Assembly (NCBI RefSeq): GCF_005280585.1 | Contig: NZ_SZVO01000003.1 | Location: forward strand, 124,001-188,000 | Length of the DNA stretch: 64,000 nucleotides | Direction of reading: 5' to 3' | Source: Dyadobacter frigoris | GTDB lineage: Bacteria; Bacteroidota; Bacteroidia; Cytophagales; Spirosomataceae | Shown here: positions 16,546 through 24,892 of the stretch, piece after piece | Layout: every line of letters begins with the position of its first letter | Position numbering within the stretch: the first letter of the stretch is position 1 | The notes under the pieces: model-generated | Databases searched by the model: none | Seen by the model: the letters and a program-made list of their open reading frames with translations, nothing else | Told to the model about the DNA's origin: nothing | Translations under genes and position numbers: made by a program

Positions 16546-17760
16546 CTATTTCAATATCTGCTTCAGCTTTTTCATATCCTCACTTACCTTCACATCAACG
16601 ATCTTCGCATACTGCTGAGTGGTTTTCAAATTCCGGTGGCCAAGCATTTTAGAAACACTTTCCATCGGAACCCCATTGGTCAGTGTGACTGTCGTTGCAA
16701 AAGTGTGTCGAGCTAAATGAAAAGTGATCACCTTATTTATCCGACAGAGCACCGCGATCTCCTTTAAGTAAGAATTCATTTTCTGATTAGAGAGAACTGG
16801 TAGAAGCTGCCCTTTGATTTCGCACTGAGGATCCTTATCATATTTTTTAAGAATAAAAAGCGCCTGTGGAAGCAGTGGGATACGCGAAGGCGTGTCCGTT
16901 TTCTGCCTTTTAATCACAAGCCATTTTTCTCCATCAATTCCGGTTATAATTTCAGTCCGGCTCATTTTGTACACATCAATGTAGGCAAGGCCGGTGTAGC
17001 AGCAGAACAGAAAAATATCGCGTACCTGACTAAGCCTTTGATGATCAAATCTTCTTTTTGAAATTTTGGAAAGCTCCTCGGCTGTAAGCGCGGCTCTATC
17101 TACCTCTCTCTTGCTCATCTTATAAGCATGGAATGGATCTCTTGGAAGCCAGCCGTTTTTGATACAAATGATCACGATCTTTTTAAAAGTAGCCAGATAT
17201 TTGATCGCTGTGTTATGTCCGATATTTCTGACGCTTTTAAGCCAGTATTCAAAATCAGTTATAAACTCATGATTGAGCTTGAAAATATCGATATCATCGG
17301 CTTTGTATTTCCATCGAATAAAATCGCGGCTGTGGTCAAGTGTCGTCTTGTAGCGCGTCAATGTTCCCGGAGCGAAGTCTTTATTGACAAGGTTTGCTAC
17401 ACGGTCATTGTGTTCCTGGAAAAGCGCTATAATAAACCTTGATTTGGCTGCCGTCCCATTCAGATGATTGCGAATGATCTCGGCTGTGATCTCTTCGTCA
17501 GCCTCCACGAGCCTTCGGTGTATCTCATAGATCTTCGCCTGAAGCGTGTCCAAATAAGCGTTCAGAATTCGTACGTCCTCTTTGGTGCCATTCTTACGCC
17601 CTGCGGCGATATTCCATTTTTTAGGCTCGCACTCACGCTGGGCGGTAATCTCCACGCGCTTGCCATTGATGGTGATACGGATGTAGATGGGAAGGTTTCC
17701 GCTGACATAGTTACTGCGTCTTTTCAGATAGAAAAGCAGTGAAAAGTTTTTTGTAAGCAT
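16546..17760 (-). CDS. Tyrosine recombinase/integrase, copy 2
   Basis: 404 residues, clearly paralogous over its whole length to the integrase at 13883-15103. It carries the same Arm-type start (MLTKNFSLLFYLKRR), box I with Ala for Arg (CCYTGLAYIDVYKM), the HLARHTF motif, LGHRNLKTTQQ and YAKI. It reads away from the intact tRNA-Ser(UGA) 250 bp upstream, the normal layout for an element inserted at a tRNA 3' end. A 15-bp-arm inverted repeat and a hairpin lie between gene and tRNA. The GNAT/XRE pair follows it in the same direction. Confidence 0.93.
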   Translation of the reverse strand: MLTKNFSLLFYLKRRSNYVSGNLPIYIRITINGKRVEITAQRECEPKKWNIAAGRKNGTKEDVRILNAYLDTLQAKIYEIHRRLVEADEEITAEIIRNHLNGTAAKSRFIIALFQEHNDRVANLVNKDFAPGTLTRYKTTLDHSRDFIRWKYKADDIDIFKLNHEFITDFEYWLKSVRNIGHNTAIKYLATFKKIVIICIKNGWLPRDPFHAYKMSKREVDRAALTAEELSKISKRRFDHQRLSQVRDIFLFCCYTGLAYIDVYKMSRTEIITGIDGEKWLVIKRQKTDTPSRIPLLPQALFILKKYDKDPQCEIKGQLLPVLSNQKMNSYLKEIAVLCRINKVITFHLARHTFATTVTLTNGVPMESVSKMLGHRNLKTTQQYAKIVDVKVSEDMKKLKQILK

Positions 17761-17859
17761 AACATTTGCGTTTTTAAGTGATTAAAAATACAACTGCAGT
17801 CCTTCAAAAATCAAGATGTTTATCCTCTGAACAGGCTTATATTCAAAAAGTTACGAGCA

Positions 17860-17902
17860 TTCTGGTGAGCACTTTGGTTTTCAGGACAAGTGCTCACCAG
17901 AA
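17860..17902. repeat. 15-bp perfect inverted repeat between integrase 2 and tRNA-Ser
   Basis: Arms TTCTGGTGAGCACTT (17860-17874) and AAGTGCTCACCAGAA (17888-17902) are perfect and separated by 13 bp. There is no U-tract, so it is probably not a terminator. Its place between the recombinase gene and the tRNA suggests an arm- or core-type recombinase site, or an operator of the integrase. Confidence 0.7.
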
Positions 17903-17954
17903 GCTCACTACAACATTGAGAATATATGCATTTTTTGGTCATTCTCAAAAACAA

Positions 17955-17987
17955 AAAACCCTGTAAATGTTTTATTTACAGGGTTTT
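17955..17987 (-). terminator. Hairpin 3' of tRNA-Ser, likely its terminator
   Basis: Perfect 14-bp arms (17955-17968, 17974-17987) flank a 5-nt loop, with an A/T-rich continuation on both sides. It lies 21 bp past the tRNA 3' end in the direction of transcription. The CCTGTAAAT..ATTTACAGG core is shared with the hairpin by integrase 1. Confidence 0.65.
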
Positions 17988-18008
17988 GATGTTTTTTGTT
18001 ACTGTATT

Positions 18009-18096
18009 TGGCAGAGAGAGAGGGATTCGAACCCCCGGTAGGTTACCCTACAACGGTTTTCAAGACCGCCGCATTCGACCGCTCTGCCATCTCTCT
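18009..18096 (-). tRNA. tRNA-Ser (anticodon UGA)
   Basis: 88 nt including an encoded CCA. The acceptor arms AGAGAGA (18096-18090) and TCTCTCT pair fully. The D-arm begins TGGCAGAGCGG, the anticodon loop is CTTGAAA with anticodon TGA, there is a long class II variable arm, and the T-arm reads GGGGGTTCGAATCCCTC. Length, variable arm and anticodon agree on Ser decoding UCA-type codons. Integrase 2 lies at its 3' side, so it is a likely integration target that has kept or regained an intact gene. Confidence 0.95.
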
Positions 18097-18311
18097 GTGT
18101 GTGTTTCAGCATATCCGAAACGTGGTGCAAAGGTAAACAGATTTATTTCACCTGCAATAGCTCATTAAAAATATTATTCGAATTTATTTTTCAATATTAC
18201 GAACAAATTAAATAACCACTTCTTTACTAGGTTCTTGGAAGGATGCTGAGTAGTAAAAAAAATAATGCAGTTTTTGGAAGTTTTTATTTCGGTATTTACA
18301 AATCGGATAAA

Positions 18312-19655
18312 TCAGTGTTCTTCTCTTACACTAACCTCAATAATTTCCCGGGTCATGTCAGTGACTTTATATTTTTCACATGTTCGCAAACCAATTACCC
18401 ACATTATATCTCCGTTTCCGTTACTTATAATTTTAACTTTTTGCTTTTGATTAAGGTTTAGTTTCAGGTCAATTAATAAATCACTGATCTTTTTACTCTT
18501 CCCTTTCATCCCAAATGGACAGAAATGATCGCCTTTAACCCAGCTTCTGATTGTCAATGGAAAAACTAGTTTTTCGGCATCGAGATAGGCTAAATCTGCT
18601 TTCTTATCAATCTTAAATTCATTCGTTTTCAAAAATTTTCTTATCTCAAAAATCAACATGCCCGTTTTAAATATTCCCTCAGGCTGATCTATTATTAATT
18701 CATCATTTCCCACAGAATTTTCCCTTTTTGAAACGATAAAAAAATCTCTGTCTTTCAAAATCTGATGTAAACCGGAATAAAATACCTTTCCCGACACTCC
18801 TTCTGCTGCTCGAAATATTTCCTGACCCTGGGAGTAACTAAAACCGAATTCTTCTAAAATAAACCATAATCTATAAACCGGTTCTGGTGAATTTAAGATT
18901 GCAGCAATAGAAATATGCAAATCTCCTTGAACATTCTCAGTAACGCTCACTTGCCAGTCTTTCAGGAAATTGTTCAGCAATACATCTGCCGATTTAAGCC
19001 GCTGCGACGTAACTCCAAATGTTTTTTCCAAAGACGGATTCATCTTTTTCAAAACGGGCACAACTTCGTGCCTGATCAGATTACGTTTGTAAGCATTACT
19101 GGAATTAGAACTGTCTTCTCGAAAAACTAGTTGATTATCAACAATGTATTGCAAAATCTGTTCCTTTGATGCAAATAACAGCGGGCGTATCAAGCTTTGA
19201 TTTATTACCGAAATTCCATGTAATCCCGCAAGCCCGGTACCTCTAGTCAAATTCAGTAATACAGTTTCAAAGGTGTCGTTAGCATGATGCGCCGTGGCTA
19301 TAAAATCCAGATTTTGAGATATTCTTACTTCTTCAAACCATTCATAACGCAAATCTCTGGCTGCCATTTGCGTGGAAATTCCTCGCTGAGTAGCAATTTT
19401 TTTTGTTTCAAATCGGGTAACAAAAAACGGAAAACCATATTGTTCAGCCAGTTGCTTTACAAATAATTCGTCCCCATCCGATTCTTTATCCCTCAGTCCA
19501 AAATTGCAATGGGCAATGGAAGCGGAAAAACCAGCCCGATAAAATAAATGAGCCAAAACTATTGAATCTGCTCCCCCACTTACTGTTAAAAGAGTTGATT
19601 TCTCAGAAAGGCCCAACTTTTGTTGGTTAATAAAAGTTAAAAAAGACTCCAACAT
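18312..19655 (-). CDS. tilS: tRNA(Ile)-lysidine synthase TilS
   Basis: 447 residues. The N-terminal PP-loop SGGADSIVLAHL (residues ~26-37) is the ATP-binding motif of N-type ATP pyrophosphatases. HCNFGLRDKESDGDE and TAHHANDTFETVLLNLTRGTGLAGLHGI follow, all typical of TilS. The C-terminal substrate-binding domain (SWVKGDHFCPFGMKGKSKKISDLLIDLK) is also present, so this is the long form. The enzyme modifies C34 of tRNA-Ile2 to lysidine so that it reads AUA. It is divergent from the OstA-like gene and faces the tRNA-Ser region. Confidence 0.95.
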   Translation of the reverse strand: MLESFLTFINQQKLGLSEKSTLLTVSGGADSIVLAHLFYRAGFSASIAHCNFGLRDKESDGDELFVKQLAEQYGFPFFVTRFETKKIATQRGISTQMAARDLRYEWFEEVRISQNLDFIATAHHANDTFETVLLNLTRGTGLAGLHGISVINQSLIRPLLFASKEQILQYIVDNQLVFREDSSNSSNAYKRNLIRHEVVPVLKKMNPSLEKTFGVTSQRLKSADVLLNNFLKDWQVSVTENVQGDLHISIAAILNSPEPVYRLWFILEEFGFSYSQGQEIFRAAEGVSGKVFYSGLHQILKDRDFFIVSKRENSVGNDELIIDQPEGIFKTGMLIFEIRKFLKTNEFKIDKKADLAYLDAEKLVFPLTIRSWVKGDHFCPFGMKGKSKKISDLLIDLKLNLNQKQKVKIISNGNGDIMWVIGLRTCEKYKVTDMTREIIEVSVREEH

Positions 19656-19772
19656 GATCTGAAGAGATGTATTTGGTGTAATTTTGGAAAAATATCAACA
19701 GATATCTTTTACCGCCAACACAATGAATCAGGTACAATTACCCATTTCAAAGGTAAAAGAAACCACAGCAAC

Positions 19773-21380
19773 ATGAAGAAAAAATTATTTATAAAAGTTT
19801 GCAACCCTTTTAAACTTTTACGCGTCATATCAATCAAAGATCAGGTAATAAGATTGACGTTCTTTACTTTATTGTTTGCCTCGCCGAATATCATGGCGCA
19901 GCAGGTTACATCTCCGCCACAAACTGGGCAACAATCTGATATTGTGGAACTTTTAAAATCCGATGAACTCGAATTGATCAGTGAAAACGGGGTAGATAGC
20001 CGGCGTGTAACAAACGGAATTTTCAAACACAAAGGTGCACTAATGTATAGTGATCTGGCTATCCAGAATGTAAGTACAAACATCATTGAAGCTTACGGAA
20101 ATGTCAGGATTGTACAGGGTGACACGATCACTGTAACAGGCGATACACTTCATTATTTTGGTAACACAAGGTACGCGATAGTAAGCGGTCGCAAGGCAGT
20201 TTTGAAAGATAGAAAAAGTACGCTGACAACCCGAAAAATTGAGTATGACATGGCAAATGGCATTGCATACTATAAAGTTCCGGGTCGGACAGTTGATATA
20301 GAAAATGTCCTTACAAGCAATGAGGGCACTTATAATACGAATACGAAAGAATTCAGATATTATAAGAAGGTAAAACTTGTTAATAAAAAATATACACTCA
20401 CGACCGATACTTTACTCTATAATTCCGTCACAAAGTGGTCCTATTTTAATGGCCCCAGTAAAATTGTAAATAAAGACGGAACACTATATAGCAAAAAAGG
20501 ACAATATAATTCATTAACAGGAGAATCTGTTTTTCAAACCAGGACCACTGTTGACAACGACACTTACACACTAACGGCCGATTCGCTTTTTGTTGAAGGG
20601 CAAAAAAATAATGGTCAGGGCAAAGGAAATGTTGTCATGGTAGCCAAAAAGGATAACACAATCCTGAATGGAGATCATGGTTTTTACCGGAAGGCAGAAG
20701 GTTTTTCGAAAATATACGGTCATGCTTATGTTCGAAATGTAGTTCAAAAAGATACGCTGTATATAAGAGCTGATACTTTGTATTCTTTTGAAAATAAAAG
20801 AGACAGCACGCGGCGACTTGTAGGTGAGAAAAATGTGTATATCTACAAATCGGATTTTCAGGGAAAATGTGATTCAATAAGTTATAATACAGCCGATTCC
20901 ACAATTTTGTTTTTCAAAAAACCGATTCTGTGGAGTAATCAGCATTACCAAATGGAAGGTGACACGATCAGTGCATTTCTTGTCAATAATGCGATACACC
21001 GGATGTTGCTGAGAAGTAAAGCATTTGTGATTACCGAAGACACGCTTGTATCGCAGTTTAATCAGGTAAAAGGGCGGACAATCAACGCTTATTTTGCAGC
21101 AGAAAGTAAGTTAAAGCAGGTTTTGGTTGATGGAAATGGTGAAAGCGCTTATTACGCGATTGATGACAAAGAAAAAATGATTGGCCTTAATCGGGTAGAG
21201 TGTGGAAAAATGAACCTTCTTTTTGTAGATAATCGTGTAAATCGAATTGCTTTTATCACAAAACCGGATGGAAAGTTAATTCCGCCAAGGCAAATTAAAC
21301 CCGCAGAAAGGCAATTAGATGGTTTTAACTGGCGAATCAAAGACAAACCAACCAAATCGCAAACATTATGGCTCGAATAA
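19773..21380 (+). CDS. OstA-like (LptA/LptD N-domain family) envelope protein
   Basis: 535 residues with an N-terminal signal (cleavage near IMAQQ, residue ~43). The rest is a long run of OstA-type beta segments (GDTITVTGDTLHYFG, STLTTRKIEYDMANGIAYY, GTYNTNTKEFRYYKKVKL, TADSLFVEGQ). These jellyroll repeats form the lipopolysaccharide bridge in LptA, LptC and LptD. Bacteroidetes encode such proteins separately from LptD, and lptC lies in the same window at 29483. Periplasmic location and a role in lipid A/LPS transport are inferred from the fold. No transmembrane barrel is seen, so it is not LptD itself. Confidence 0.8.
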   Translation: MKKKLFIKVCNPFKLLRVISIKDQVIRLTFFTLLFASPNIMAQQVTSPPQTGQQSDIVELLKSDELELISENGVDSRRVTNGIFKHKGALMYSDLAIQNVSTNIIEAYGNVRIVQGDTITVTGDTLHYFGNTRYAIVSGRKAVLKDRKSTLTTRKIEYDMANGIAYYKVPGRTVDIENVLTSNEGTYNTNTKEFRYYKKVKLVNKKYTLTTDTLLYNSVTKWSYFNGPSKIVNKDGTLYSKKGQYNSLTGESVFQTRTTVDNDTYTLTADSLFVEGQKNNGQGKGNVVMVAKKDNTILNGDHGFYRKAEGFSKIYGHAYVRNVVQKDTLYIRADTLYSFENKRDSTRRLVGEKNVYIYKSDFQGKCDSISYNTADSTILFFKKPILWSNQHYQMEGDTISAFLVNNAIHRMLLRSKAFVITEDTLVSQFNQVKGRTINAYFAAESKLKQVLVDGNGESAYYAIDDKEKMIGLNRVECGKMNLLFVDNRVNRIAFITKPDGKLIPPRQIKPAERQLDGFNWRIKDKPTKSQTLWLE

Positions 21381-21460
21381 TTAAAAATCAGCCAGCAAGC
21401 TTATTTTAGGCACGATTATTTTAGATTGAAAAATAAAAGTGCCCGGTCACACAATATATT

Positions 21461-21491
21461 TTGAAGTTCCAATTTTTTCTCTATATTTTTG
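21461..21491 (+). promoter_or_regulatory. Bacteroidetes-type promoter for the T9SS-sorted protein
   Basis: TTG at 21461-21463 and TATTTTTG at 21484-21491 are 20 bp apart, matching the -33 TTG / -7 TAnnTTTG pattern of Bacteroidetes primary sigma. The start codon follows 57 bp after the -7 element. Confidence 0.6.
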
Positions 21492-21548
21492 TAACGTACT
21501 TTTTAATGAGCGTGAAAGAAGTTATTAAAAGTATTCTGTTTTACAGCT

Positions 21549-22163
21549 ATGAAAAGAACTATACTCTGTCTTACTATATGTATCTTATTTGCCTGGACGG
21601 GAATCCAAGCCCAATCTACTGTTAACGGTAGCAGGCTAAACCTATCTCCTAAAAAGAAATCCTTAACAAGCGGACAATTGAAATTTTCTCATGTTCCGGA
21701 AGTACTCAATTATAAACCACTTTCTGTTCAGAAGCCGATGGCGCTGAATAATTTTTACCGCACTCTTTTGTTTTCAAATACAGCTTCTGTTGAAAGTACT
21801 GCTGTTTCGACTACCGAAGTTGTCGAAAAAAATGTTGAAAAACGATCTGCCGGAATTGAATCAACAACACGTGCTGAAGAGCAGCTATATACAAGTGATA
21901 AAATAACGGTGTCTAATATATATCCTAATCCGGCAAGTGAATATGCCGAGGTTGATTACACAATTTCTCCGGATTTAAGAGACGCAAAATTAATAGTTTA
22001 TAACGTTTTAGGCTCGCAAATGGCGGAATATCCATTGGTGAAAAATGACAACAAACTTCGTATAAACACGCGGGAAATGTCAACAGGCTTATATTTTTAT
22101 CAGCTGGCATTAGAAGGAAAAAAGGTAGCAACAAAAAAAATGCTCGTTCGCCATCAGCAATAG
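21549..22163 (+). CDS. Secreted protein with type IX secretion C-terminal sorting domain
   Basis: 204 residues: signal peptide (cleavage after IQAQ, residue ~22), a low-complexity Ser/Thr/Glu-rich middle, and a C-terminal T9SS type A sorting domain from ~residue 118 (VSNIYPNPASEYAEVDYTI, LIVYNVLGSQMAEYPL, STGLYFYQLALEGKKVATKKMLV). That domain directs export across the outer membrane and is usually cleaved. Apart from the sorting domain the mature protein has no domain I recognise. It has its own promoter and is followed by a hairpin terminator. Confidence 0.88.
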   Translation: MKRTILCLTICILFAWTGIQAQSTVNGSRLNLSPKKKSLTSGQLKFSHVPEVLNYKPLSVQKPMALNNFYRTLLFSNTASVESTAVSTTEVVEKNVEKRSAGIESTTRAEEQLYTSDKITVSNIYPNPASEYAEVDYTISPDLRDAKLIVYNVLGSQMAEYPLVKNDNKLRINTREMSTGLYFYQLALEGKKVATKKMLVRHQQ

Positions 22164-22184
22164 AAATTAACAATACTATATTCG

Positions 22185-22219
22185 GCTACACATTCGTTAA
22201 GGATGTTGTAGCTTTTTTA
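22185..22219 (+). terminator. Hairpin terminator after the T9SS-sorted protein gene
   Basis: GCTACA (22185-22190) pairs with TGTAGC (22207-22212), extended by CAT/ATG with one bulge, and is followed by a run of six T. Confidence 0.55.
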
Positions 22220-22220
22220 T

Positions 22221-22228
22221 TATCTTTG
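22221..22228 (+). promoter_or_regulatory. Possible -7 element close to bamD
   Basis: TATCTTTG fits TAnnTTTG and ends 8 bp before the bamD ATG, which would give a nearly leaderless mRNA. No clear TTG sits at the right distance upstream, so the call is weak. Confidence 0.3.
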
Positions 22229-22236
22229 CAGCTATT

Positions 22237-23160
22237 ATGCTAAAAAACAATTTTGCAAGTTACTTCTTGCTTATTTTTGCCGTACTTTTCATTACTTCCT
22301 GTAGTAAATTTTCAAGATTACAGAAGACAGGTACAGACCAACAGAAGTATGACGCCGCCATGACTTATTATAAGAAGGGCGACTTCTACCGTGCAGGGCT
22401 TCTATTTGAAGAGCTTATTCCTTTGCTTAAAGGGAGTAATGAATCTGAATTAGCGCAGTTTTATTATGCGTACACCCAGTATCAGCAGGGCCAGTATAAT
22501 ACCAGCCAGTTTCTGTTCAAAAAGTTTTACGATACGTATGCAAGAAGTGATTTCGCTCAGGAGGCATTATATATGCATGCGTTTTCATTGTATAAAGATT
22601 CTGCTCCGCATAATCTGGACCAGGCCAGTACATTTACCGCGATCTCAGCGATGCAGGATTTTGTAAATGCCTATCCTCAGAGTACTTTCCGTGATGAGTG
22701 CACTCGTTATATCCTTGAACTTCGTCAGAAGCTTGAACTGAAAGCATATGACAAGGCAAAATTGTATTATAAGATCAGTGAATTCAATATGATGTCGCTT
22801 AAGGCTGCGGTTATTTCCATTGATAACTTTCGTAAAGATTTTCCTGATTCTCAGTATAATGAAGAATTATCATTCCTGAAAGTTGAATCACAGTACAATC
22901 TGGCTTCGAACAGTCTTTATCTGAAACAAAAAGACCGATATACTGACGTTGTTAAATATTACAAAGAACTTGTAGACAAATATCCAACCGGCAAATATCT
23001 TCGCGACGCTGAAAAGATGTATGACACCAGTATCAAAGAACTTGAAATCATAGCAAAAGCAGAAAAAGAACGCCAGAAACTACTGGAAGTTCAGCCAGAC
23101 TCAGGCTCGAAGCCAACGAAAGTTACAGCTTCAACAGCTCCTGAACAAAAACAGAACTAG
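22237..23160 (+). CDS. bamD: Outer membrane assembly lipoprotein BamD
   Basis: 307 residues. The lipoprotein signal ends at Cys22 (ITSCSKF), followed by TPR-type helices (YDAAMTYYKKGDFYRAGLLFEELIP, ELAQFYYAYTQYQQGQYNTSQFLFKKF, KYPTGKYLRDAEKMYDTSIKEL) typical of BamD/YfiO. It works with the BamA barrel at the inner face of the outer membrane to insert beta-barrel proteins. It begins the conserved bamD-rpoZ-coaBC-DUF4835-recN set. The C-terminal ~30 residues are Lys/Pro/Thr-rich and probably disordered. Confidence 0.93.
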   Translation: MLKNNFASYFLLIFAVLFITSCSKFSRLQKTGTDQQKYDAAMTYYKKGDFYRAGLLFEELIPLLKGSNESELAQFYYAYTQYQQGQYNTSQFLFKKFYDTYARSDFAQEALYMHAFSLYKDSAPHNLDQASTFTAISAMQDFVNAYPQSTFRDECTRYILELRQKLELKAYDKAKLYYKISEFNMMSLKAAVISIDNFRKDFPDSQYNEELSFLKVESQYNLASNSLYLKQKDRYTDVVKYYKELVDKYPTGKYLRDAEKMYDTSIKELEIIAKAEKERQKLLEVQPDSGSKPTKVTASTAPEQKQN

Positions 23161-23216
23161 ACTGACCGGTTTCCGGTTTTATATAAAGATTTTTAAACTA
23201 TATCATCAAAGTAAGC

Positions 23217-23528
23217 ATGGCAACGAATCCATCCATCATTACCCGCGATACGGACAAAATAGCTGACGTAACAGGGAATTTATATGAGTCGGTATCGATA
23301 ATCTCTAAAAGAGCCCGTCAGATATCAAGCAAAATGAAAGAGGAACTCAATAACAAGCTTGCTGAGTTTGCTTCGGGTGTTGATAATCTTGAAGAAGTTT
23401 TTGAAAACCGTGAGCAAATAGAAATCTCTAAATTCTACGAACGTATGCCAAAAGCTGGCAGTATGGCTATCGATGAATTTATTGATGGAAAGACTTATCA
23501 CAGTTACAGAGATACTACCGAAGAATAA
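23217..23528 (+). CDS. rpoZ: RNA polymerase omega subunit (RpoZ/Rpb6-like)
   Basis: 103 residues, the usual size for the Bacteroidetes form. The segment ITRDTDKIADVTGNLYESVSIISKRARQI matches the omega/Rpb6 pattern in which the subunit clamps the beta-prime C-terminus. The acidic C-terminal half is typical of this phylum. It follows bamD after 56 bp and is closed by a strong terminator, so coaBC may be expressed separately or by read-through. Confidence 0.88.
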   Translation: MATNPSIITRDTDKIADVTGNLYESVSIISKRARQISSKMKEELNNKLAEFASGVDNLEEVFENREQIEISKFYERMPKAGSMAIDEFIDGKTYHSYRDTTEE

Positions 23529-23546
23529 GATTATTTTTCTGATAAT

Positions 23547-23594
23547 AAAACCAGCCGTAAACATTAATTTTGTTCGTACGGCTGGTTTTTGTTT
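23547..23594 (+). terminator. Strong terminator after rpoZ
   Basis: Perfect 13-bp arms (23547-23559 and 23577-23589) carry CCAGCCGTA and TACGGCTGG and are followed by a T-rich run. The open coaBC frame extends back into the loop, which rules out an early coaBC start there. Confidence 0.85.
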
Positions 23595-23686
23595 TTGTCA
23601 AGAAACAGCTTATTTATTTAACCGGATGTGTTTTCTCCGGCTTCCACCACTCTCATAAACGTAAACGTGCTATTGCATTTAAAAGG

Positions 23687-24892
23687 TTGGATCTAAAAGG
23701 CAAAAAAATATTGCTTGGCGTTTCAGGCAGTATTGCTGCGTATAAATCAGCATTACTGGTCAGGTTACTTGTAAAAGAAGGGGCAGAAGTACAAGTCGTT
23801 ATGACGGATTCTGCACATCAGTTTATCACTGCCCTGACACTGGGTACTCTTTCAAAACGCCCGGTCTATACTGCATTTACCCAATCAGAAAACGGTACCT
23901 GGAATAATCACGTCGAGTTAGGATTATGGGCAGATATTATGGTTATAGCGCCTGCAACAGCAAGGACGATGTCAAAATGCGCTGCTGGAAACTGTGACGA
24001 TTTGTTAACAGCTGTATATCTTTCTGCCCGCTGCCCGGTATTTTTCGCACCTGCCATGGACGTGGATATGTACCGTCATCCTTCAACACAAAAAAATATT
24101 GAAAGTCTTTTAAGCTACGGAAATAAATTAATTGAAGCAGAATTTGGCGAGCTGGCCAGTGGTTTGATAGGTGAAGGGAGATTAGCAGAACCTGAAAAAA
24201 TAATTTCCCGTCTTGTTACCCATTTTGCCGAACACCCGATTGCAAAAACTAAAAAAGTACTCATCACAGCCGGCCCGACAGTTGAGCCAATCGATCCGGT
24301 GCGTTACATCAGCAACCGATCCTCTGGAAAAATGGGATATGCTATTGCAAAAGCTTTTGCTAGTGCCGGAGCACATGTAAGATTGATCAGCGGTCCAACC
24401 AATTTACCCGTTCCCGACGGAGTCTCAATTACAAAAATTGAAACGGCGAAGCAGATGTTTGCAGCCACGCAGGAATATTTTTCTCAATTTGATCTTGTAA
24501 TTTTTTCTGCGGCAGTAGCTGATTACACTCCGATTCAGGTTGCAGATCAAAAAATAAAAAAGCAGGGTGACGAGATGAAACTCGAATTAATCAAAACCAC
24601 CGATATCGCCGGAACTCTTGGAAAGCAGAAAAGAGACGGACAGATTCTGGTCGGATTTGCTCTTGAAACCGAGCACGAAATGGATTATGCACTTGACAAA
24701 TTACATCGCAAAAATTTTGATTATATCATCCTGAATTCATTAAACGATGCCGGATCAGGATTTGCACACGATACCAACAAAATTACCGTTATTGATAAAT
24801 CGGAAAATGTTTACAGTTTTCCATTAAAATCAAAACAGGAAGTAGCACAAGACATTTTAAATATTATTCTGAATAAATGGAGCGAAGTATGA
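23687..24892 (+). CDS. coaBC: Phosphopantothenoylcysteine synthetase/decarboxylase CoaBC
   Basis: The frame is open from 23570, but its upstream part lies in the rpoZ terminator loop and contains no ATG. I place the start at TTG 23687 (LDLKGKKILLGVSG), giving 401 residues, the normal length. The N-terminal flavin decarboxylase CoaC has GVSGSIAAYKSALLVRLL, PATARTMSKCAAGNCDDLL and APAMDVDMY. The C-terminal CoaB synthetase has TAGPTVEPIDPVRYISNRSSGKMGYAIA and FSAAVADYTP. It makes 4'-phosphopantetheine from phosphopantothenate and cysteine, steps 2 and 3 of CoA synthesis. Its stop overlaps the next start (ATGA). Confidence 0.93.
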   Translation: MDLKGKKILLGVSGSIAAYKSALLVRLLVKEGAEVQVVMTDSAHQFITALTLGTLSKRPVYTAFTQSENGTWNNHVELGLWADIMVIAPATARTMSKCAAGNCDDLLTAVYLSARCPVFFAPAMDVDMYRHPSTQKNIESLLSYGNKLIEAEFGELASGLIGEGRLAEPEKIISRLVTHFAEHPIAKTKKVLITAGPTVEPIDPVRYISNRSSGKMGYAIAKAFASAGAHVRLISGPTNLPVPDGVSITKIETAKQMFAATQEYFSQFDLVIFSAAVADYTPIQVADQKIKKQGDEMKLELIKTTDIAGTLGKQKRDGQILVGFALETEHEMDYALDKLHRKNFDYIILNSLNDAGSGFAHDTNKITVIDKSENVYSFPLKSKQEVAQDILNIILNKWSEV

